From the NCBI GenBank assembly GCA_009695405.1, contig SIAZ01000119.1, positions 1-10,827 on the forward strand: DNA of 10,827 nucleotides, read 5' to 3'. Position 1 is the stretch's first letter; the number at the start of each line of letters is the position of its first letter. The DNA is from Pedosphaera sp. GTDB taxonomy: Bacteria > Verrucomicrobiota > Verrucomicrobiia > Limisphaerales > UBA9464. This document shows, piece after piece, positions 7,507 to 10,827 of the stretch. The translations under genes and the position numbers were made by a program. Below the pieces are notes generated by a model, which did not search any database, was not told the DNA's origin, and worked only from the letters and a program-made list of their open reading frames with translations.

Positions 7507-9684
7507 CTAGTCCGCATAGATAAGTTCGCTGAGGTTAAGTAAGGCTCGGCAAAAGCTCTGGAGGGCGATGCCGTCTGGATCGGATTTCTTTTCGAAATGG
7601 GCTCGATTTGTTTGATCTTTAATCAGCTGTAAAGAGCGCCTCTGTTCGGCGCGGTCGGGTGGGCGTTGCAGGGCAAGTTGGAAGCCTCGACGAATGCGGT
7701 TTTCGACTTGAGGGCCTGCCTCTGTGCGAAGTCGGGTGGCGAAGTTGCTGGATTGAATTTGGACAAAAGTATCGTTCAAAAGCGTTAGAGCCTGAGGGGC
7801 AACGGTGGTGGTGGGGCGTAGGCCAGAAGCGGAGGTGCTATTGGCGAAGTCAAGACAGTCCAGCAAGGGTATCTTCAAAGCCCGTTTCACCACCAAGTAA
7901 ACACTGCGCCGATTTTGTTCTGAAGCGACACTCTCTTCCCAGCCTTTACCAGACGAGTCTTGGGTGGCATGGACTTCTTTGGGTAAGGTGGGAAAGACGC
8001 TGGGCCCGCCTTGTTTAGGGTTAAGTGAGCCGCTGACAGCCAACATGGAATCGCGGATGACTTCGCTTTCGACTCGGCGAAGGGATTGCCGCCAGAGATG
8101 GCGGTTCTCCGGATCAACGACGAGTCCATGAGACCGGGTAGGGCGTGATGACATTCGGTAGGCTCGACTGGTCAGGATATGTTTGTGGAGGCGTTTTAGG
8201 CTCCAACCGCCGGTAACAAAATTTAAGGCGAGATGGTCTAGTAGTTGCGGATTAGAGGGAGCAAGCCCAGTGAGACCAAAGTCGTCCGGAGTAGGTACAA
8301 GGCCGGTACCGAAGTGATGTTGCCAGACTCTATTGACGAAGACGCGCGCGGTCAGTGGATTTCTAGCATCGGCAATCCAAGCGGCGAGGGAGGTTCGACG
8401 ACCGGTGCTGGTGTTGCTGTGAGCTTTGATTGGAACTAGCGGTGCCGGAAATCCCAAGGCCGCTGGCACAGAGGGATAGACCTCGATTCCAGGAGAGTGA
8501 GGTTCGCCTCGAGTAAGCACAAAAGTTGGCTTGAGAGGCTCTCCTGATTCGCTGATGGCAAGTGCCATATCAAACGGAGCTTTAGACTCACCGATTTGTT
8601 TAATTTCGTTTTCGATTGTTTTACGGACTGTCCCCTCTTGGGCGCTTGCCAAGCGCTGGGTGGCTTCAGTGAGACGTTTCCGTCGATTCTGTTCCCAAAT
8701 TTTTAGTTCTAGAGGACTGGCTAAGGAGCGCACGATCCGTCCTGTTCCACGACCGCCACCTCCAGTGTGATGAAGCCCGTAGCCGTCAATATTGCGAATA
8801 AAACTGAGTAAAGAATAATAGTCAGGCTGACTAATAGGGTCGAATTTGTGGTCATGACAGCGAGCGCAACCTAGGGTAAGTCCGAGAAAAGCAGTGCCGG
8901 TAGTGCTCAAAATATCGTCTAAATCATCGTATTCGGCGCCCACTGTATTGTCGGGTTCATCATCCCAGACATGGAGTCGATAAAATCCAGTAGCGATGAG
9001 GGCATCACGACGTTCCTTCAGGCTGATCGAAAAGTCTGCCTCGGTAGAGTCGACCCATTCGTCACCCGCGATTTGTTCGCGGATAAAGCGATCATAGGGT
9101 TTATCGGAATTAAAAGAATCGATGACATAATCTCGATAACGCCAAGCGTTTGGTTTTGGGCCGTCGCGCTCATATCCATTGCTTTCAGCATAGCGGACCA
9201 GATCGAGCCAGTGTCGCCCCCAGCGTTCACCATAGTGTGGCGAGGCGAGAAGGCGATCTACCAAAGCAGCCCAAGAGAAGTCAGTAGGTTGGCGCTCGAA
9301 AGTGCTGACATCTTCGGGAGAGGGCGGGAGTCCAATGAGATCAAAGAAGAGTCGACGAACTTGTTCCCTTGGGGTGGCCGGTGGATTCATGCTGAGCTTT
9401 TGCTTATGTAGGTCGGCTAGAATGAAGGTATCGACAGGGTTTAGGGAGTTTTTTGTGGGGGATTGAACCGTGGGGACACTGGGAAGCGTCACAGGTTGAA
9501 AAGCCCAATAGGCGCGATCTTTTTCAGTGAGTTGAAAAGGGCGGGGCCTAAGCTTCGGTTGAGTCTCGGCTTCGAGATGGAAACAACCCATCCAGCGAAG
9601 GAATCCGAGGATCGCAATAAACTGCCGCCACGAAGTTGATGGGAATGAGGATGGAGTCACAGGGAGTGCTGGAGAACCATTCAC
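7507..9684 (-). CDS. DUF1549 (PSCyt2) and DUF1553 (PSD1) domain protein
   Basis: This 725-residue protein is the usual operon partner of DUF1501 proteins in PVC bacteria. It is probably exported: residues 19-40 contain a hydrophobic stretch (FIAILGFLRWMGCFHLEA) resembling a signal peptide. DUF1549 spans about 83-300, with LIGLPPSPEDV, YGERWGRHWLDLVRYAES and a cytochrome-c-like CARCHDHKFDPI at 273-284. DUF1553 spans about 425-690, with RTSLAAWIADARNPLTARVFVNR, GTGLVPTPDDFG and SLKRLHKHILTSRAYR. Many relatives carry an N-terminal cytochrome c domain (PSCyt1); here it is absent. The start is GTG at 9682-9684, supported by AAAGGA eight bases upstream. No in-frame ATG is near; the first internal Met is residue 32, inside the hydrophobic stretch. 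The stop is TAG. The function is unproven. A redox or polysaccharide-processing role outside the cytoplasm is often suggested from gene context. Confidence 0.94.
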   Translation of the reverse strand: MNGSPALPVTPSSFPSTSWRQFIAILGFLRWMGCFHLEAETQPKLRPRPFQLTEKDRAYWAFQPVTLPSVPTVQSPTKNSLNPVDTFILADLHKQKLSMNPPATPREQVRRLFFDLIGLPPSPEDVSTFERQPTDFSWAALVDRLLASPHYGERWGRHWLDLVRYAESNGYERDGPKPNAWRYRDYVIDSFNSDKPYDRFIREQIAGDEWVDSTEADFSISLKERRDALIATGFYRLHVWDDEPDNTVGAEYDDLDDILSTTGTAFLGLTLGCARCHDHKFDPISQPDYYSLLSFIRNIDGYGLHHTGGGGRGTGRIVRSLASPLELKIWEQNRRKRLTEATQRLASAQEGTVRKTIENEIKQIGESKAPFDMALAISESGEPLKPTFVLTRGEPHSPGIEVYPSVPAALGFPAPLVPIKAHSNTSTGRRTSLAAWIADARNPLTARVFVNRVWQHHFGTGLVPTPDDFGLTGLAPSNPQLLDHLALNFVTGGWSLKRLHKHILTSRAYRMSSRPTRSHGLVVDPENRHLWRQSLRRVESEVIRDSMLAVSGSLNPKQGGPSVFPTLPKEVHATQDSSGKGWEESVASEQNRRSVYLVVKRALKIPLLDCLDFANSTSASGLRPTTTVAPQALTLLNDTFVQIQSSNFATRLRTEAGPQVENRIRRGFQLALQRPPDRAEQRRSLQLIKDQTNRAHFEKKSDPDGIALQSFCRALLNLSELIYAD

Positions 9685-9692
9685 CGTCCGAA

Positions 9693-9698
9693 TCCTTT
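9693..9698 (-). promoter_or_regulatory. Shine-Dalgarno sequence for the DUF1549/DUF1553 gene
   Basis: On the minus strand AAAGGA lies 8 bases before the GTG start at 9684. It is the clearest ribosome-binding site in the window and decides the start, because the GTG would otherwise be a doubtful choice. Most other genes here lack such a site. Confidence 0.6.
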
Positions 9699-9969
9699 CG
9701 GTCGAGCGAGATGTTTGAGGCTGTTAGACGGGAATCGAGGTTGGGCGATTGTTTGAGAGATAGTTCCCAGAGAGTGTGGGATGCGTGGGTGTTATTTCCC
9801 AAAAGCAAACTCGCGGTTGGAGGCAGGCAAAGTCAATACACCAAGAACGGGCTGAAAATCCGATAAAAATGCGATGAATCAAAGAACGAAATGGTTGGCT
9901 CAAATGTTGCTGGAGTGGTTTAGGTTTGTTGCTAAAGATGATGCCTCGTTGAATTAGTTTTCAGTTCAT

Positions 9970-9984
9970 ATCCCTGCCAGGGAT
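9970..9984. promoter_or_regulatory. 15-bp palindrome, possible operator upstream of SET gene
   Basis: ATCCCTG-C-CAGGGAT is a perfect 7-bp inverted repeat around one central base, 42 bases before the SET ATG. No T run follows, so it is not an intrinsic terminator. About one such palindrome is expected by chance in 10 kb, so only its position makes it notable. Confidence 0.2.
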
Positions 9985-10026
9985 CAAGTGCGCGAATAAT
10001 CCAGACTGTTATAAAGCTAGTATTAA

Positions 10027-10464
10027 ATGAAGACTCACGTGACCGCGGAATTGATTGACACTGGGTTGACTCAACCTGCGCAACTTCACCGTTGTCATTC
10101 AGAGTTACTCGGTGTGGTCAGAGCGAATAGAGCCTACCGATTGGTTGCTGTTCAACCGATTGTTGCTGGCACAGTTTTGTTGCAGATTGAGGGCAAGTTG
10201 ACACAACGGCCCACTCGGTACTCGGTTCAAATCGAAGAGGGGTGTCACATTGACCTCGATGAGGGGCACAGTTCGGAAGAGATACTTGATCGTCACTTCT
10301 GGCGTTTTATGAATCATAGTTGTCTTCCCAATACAGTGATCCATGGGCAGGACGTCATTGCCTCTTGCCCAATTGAGCCTTGGAAAGATGTGACCTTTAA
10401 TTATACCATGACCGAATTTGATATGGCCGAACCTTTTGAGTGTCAGTGTGGAAATCAGGGATGA
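10027..10464 (+). CDS. SET-domain protein-lysine methyltransferase, interrupted by TGA at the post-SET cysteine
   Basis: This is a small bacterial SET-domain protein, predicted to methylate lysines of a cytoplasmic protein with S-adenosylmethionine. Visible motifs are FMNHSCLPNT (residues 94-103), which forms the SAM-binding pseudoknot and supplies a zinc-binding Cys99, and FNYT (124-127) with the catalytic Tyr126. FECQCGNQG (137-145) then begins the post-SET zinc motif. The usual post-SET motif is C-x-C-x4-C followed by x-G-x-I-x-G-F. Here Cys139 and Cys141 are present, the TGA lies at position 146 where the third Cys belongs, and the same frame continues with LGTILGFKYL. Terminated at the TGA, the protein is 145 residues and lacks its third zinc ligand; read through, it is 185 residues. 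The ATG has no Shine-Dalgarno. The SET assignment is firm. Whether the gene is recoded or broken is open. Confidence 0.88.
   Translation: MKTHVTAELIDTGLTQPAQLHRCHSELLGVVRANRAYRLVAVQPIVAGTVLLQIEGKLTQRPTRYSVQIEEGCHIDLDEGHSSEEILDRHFWRFMNHSCLPNTVIHGQDVIASCPIEPWKDVTFNYTMTEFDMAEPFECQCGNQG
10462..10464 (+). other. in-frame TGA at a conserved cysteine codon (selenocysteine candidate or nonsense mutation)
   Basis: The TGA is one base away from either cysteine codon (TGT or TGC) and is followed by C, a context known to weaken termination in bacteria. The flanking protein is family-like on both sides in one frame, so no frameshift is needed. TGA clearly ends the DUF1501 gene at its conserved C-terminus, so it is not generally reassigned in this organism. 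A selenocysteine reading needs a SECIS hairpin. The only stem just downstream (10469-10485) is short and has a TTCT loop, without the GU usual in bacterial SECIS loops. Confidence 0.5.
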
Positions 10465-10584
10465 CTAGGAACCATTCTTGGATTCAAATATTTAGGCTCC
10501 GTCCAGCGCGAGCATTTACGATCCGTCTTGGCGTCGCACCTGAAGCGCCTTCTCCCCTTGGACGATAGATGTAGGGCAGCATGA
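10465..10584 (+). other. in-frame C-terminal extension of the SET protein beyond the TGA
   Basis: Thirty-nine sense codons follow the TGA in the same frame, ending at a TGA at 10582-10584. They begin LGTILGFKYL, which fits the x-G-x-I-x-G-F tail of the post-SET motif. A basic, helical-looking stretch follows (REHLRSVLASHLKRLLPL), typical as far as I recall of the C-terminus of bacterial SET proteins. This frame was therefore coding in the recent ancestor, and may still be. The last residues (DDRCRAA) are less convincing. Confidence 0.6.
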
Positions 10585-10706
10585 CCCATTTTCAAACCGG
10601 AACGACTTACGCGGATTCCTCTGATGGAGATCAAGGTTTGCTTTTGTTCTCATTTTTGGAGCGCACTACCCAGCGTTGGCCCGGTGCATTCACAAGTTGT
10701 CGGTGA
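10585..10706. other. spacer with a doubtful 41-codon ORF
   Basis: A 41-codon frame runs from an ATG at 10581-10583, overlapping the end of the SET extension as ATGA, to a TGA at 10704-10706 that directly touches the next ATG. Its product (MTHFQTGTTYADSSDGDQGL at the start) matches nothing I recognise and has no Shine-Dalgarno. It may be chance. I see no terminator or repeat in this stretch. Confidence 0.2.
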
Positions 10707-10827
10707 ATGAGCTGGACTACCGGTGGCAAAGAGCTCATAAAGCAGGGCGTGCTTAAAGAACTAGTATTGCAAGGGCGACGGATGGGATCTGAGGAAGTGG
10801 AGTGGTTACGGAGATGGATTGAGGAGC
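10707..10827 (+). CDS. N-terminus of a possible DUF4338/DruA-like protein (cut by window end)
   Basis: The frame is open from an ATG at 10707-10709 to the end of the window (40 codons) and is closed upstream by a TGA immediately before the ATG. The segment GRRMGSEEVEWLRRWIEE resembles the start of DUF4338 proteins, a family that includes the Druantia component DruA and many stand-alone, possibly transposase-related copies in Verrucomicrobiota and Planctomycetota. In these, a phrase of the type x-E-D-x-x-x-I-R-x-L-I-x-E precedes an N-P-x-x-S-R block, which here would fall just outside the window. The first 20 residues are not typical, so the true start could be the ATG at 10782. The assignment rests on a short match from memory. 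Confidence 0.4.
   Translation, partial: MSWTTGGKELIKQGVLKELVLQGRRMGSEEVEWLRRWIEE

Larger units (their letters stand above)
9685..10026. other. divergent intergenic region between DUF1549/DUF1553 operon and SET gene
   Basis: These 342 bases hold no credible gene; ORFs crossing the part next to the operon lack family features and look like chance. The left part must contain the promoter of the minus-strand operon. TTGACT on the minus strand (9836-9831) could be a -35 box but has no good -10 partner. The right part holds a perfect 7-bp inverted repeat, ATCCCTG-C-CAGGGAT (9970-9984), and a TATAAA (10010-10015) about 12 bases before the SET ATG. The two could be an operator and a -10 box, but no matching -35 is visible. 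Confidence 0.4.

Noticed and set aside
8971..9411. 146-codon plus-strand ORF inside the DUF1549/DUF1553 gene
   Set aside because: It is antisense to the conserved DUF1549 region, with no domain features.
10462..10464. Genome-wide reassignment of TGA to an amino acid
   Set aside because: TGA ends the DUF1501 frame right at its conserved C-terminus, so TGA is an ordinary stop elsewhere in the window.
1..10827. tRNA, rRNA, CRISPR array, riboswitch or complete insertion sequence
   Set aside because: I saw no cloverleaf-like sequence, no regularly spaced repeats and no transposase with terminal inverted repeats on either strand.

Overview
The window looks like chromosomal DNA from a Verrucomicrobiota (or related PVC-superphylum) bacterium. 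The best evidence is the tandem pair DUF1549/DUF1553 protein followed by a Tat-exported DUF1501 protein, a pairing abundant in Verrucomicrobiota and Planctomycetota. A giant secreted LamG/Ig/PA14 mosaic protein, few clear Shine-Dalgarno sites and mid-range GC also fit. I found no tRNA, rRNA, CRISPR array or complete insertion sequence.

Layout. 1-99 is the tail of an unidentified gene. 196-891 (+) is the C-terminal half of a GT4 glycosyltransferase whose N-terminal domain is missing. 920-1171 (-) is a doubtful 83-residue hypothetical ORF. 1231-1267 is a strong intrinsic terminator serving the next gene. 1307-4948 (-) is a 1213-residue secreted protein with two LamG domains, Ig-like domains, a PA14 domain and a MAM-like region. 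A 192-base divergent spacer separates it from 5141-5947 (+), an SGNH/GDSL-hydrolase lipoprotein. This meets, tail to tail with a 9-base gap, the two-gene minus-strand operon 9684-5957: DUF1549/DUF1553 first, DUF1501 second. A 342-base spacer follows. 10027-10464 (+) is a SET-domain protein methyltransferase. At the right edge an open reading frame (10707 onward) resembles the start of a DUF4338/DruA-like protein.

How the genes may work together. The LamG/PA14 protein, the esterase-like lipoprotein and the DUF1501-DUF1549/1553 pair all act outside the cytoplasm. Such sets in this phylum are associated with binding and processing complex, often decorated, polysaccharides. That link is inferred from context, not shown by the sequence.

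The most unusual observation is in the SET gene. Its TGA at 10462-10464 sits exactly where the third zinc-binding cysteine of the post-SET motif (C-x-C-x4-C) belongs. The same frame continues past it with the expected motif tail (LGTILGFKYL) and then about 29 more codons to 10584. This is either a selenocysteine or other recoding site in a histone-methyltransferase-like enzyme, or a recent nonsense mutation. The window alone cannot decide, and I see no convincing SECIS element.
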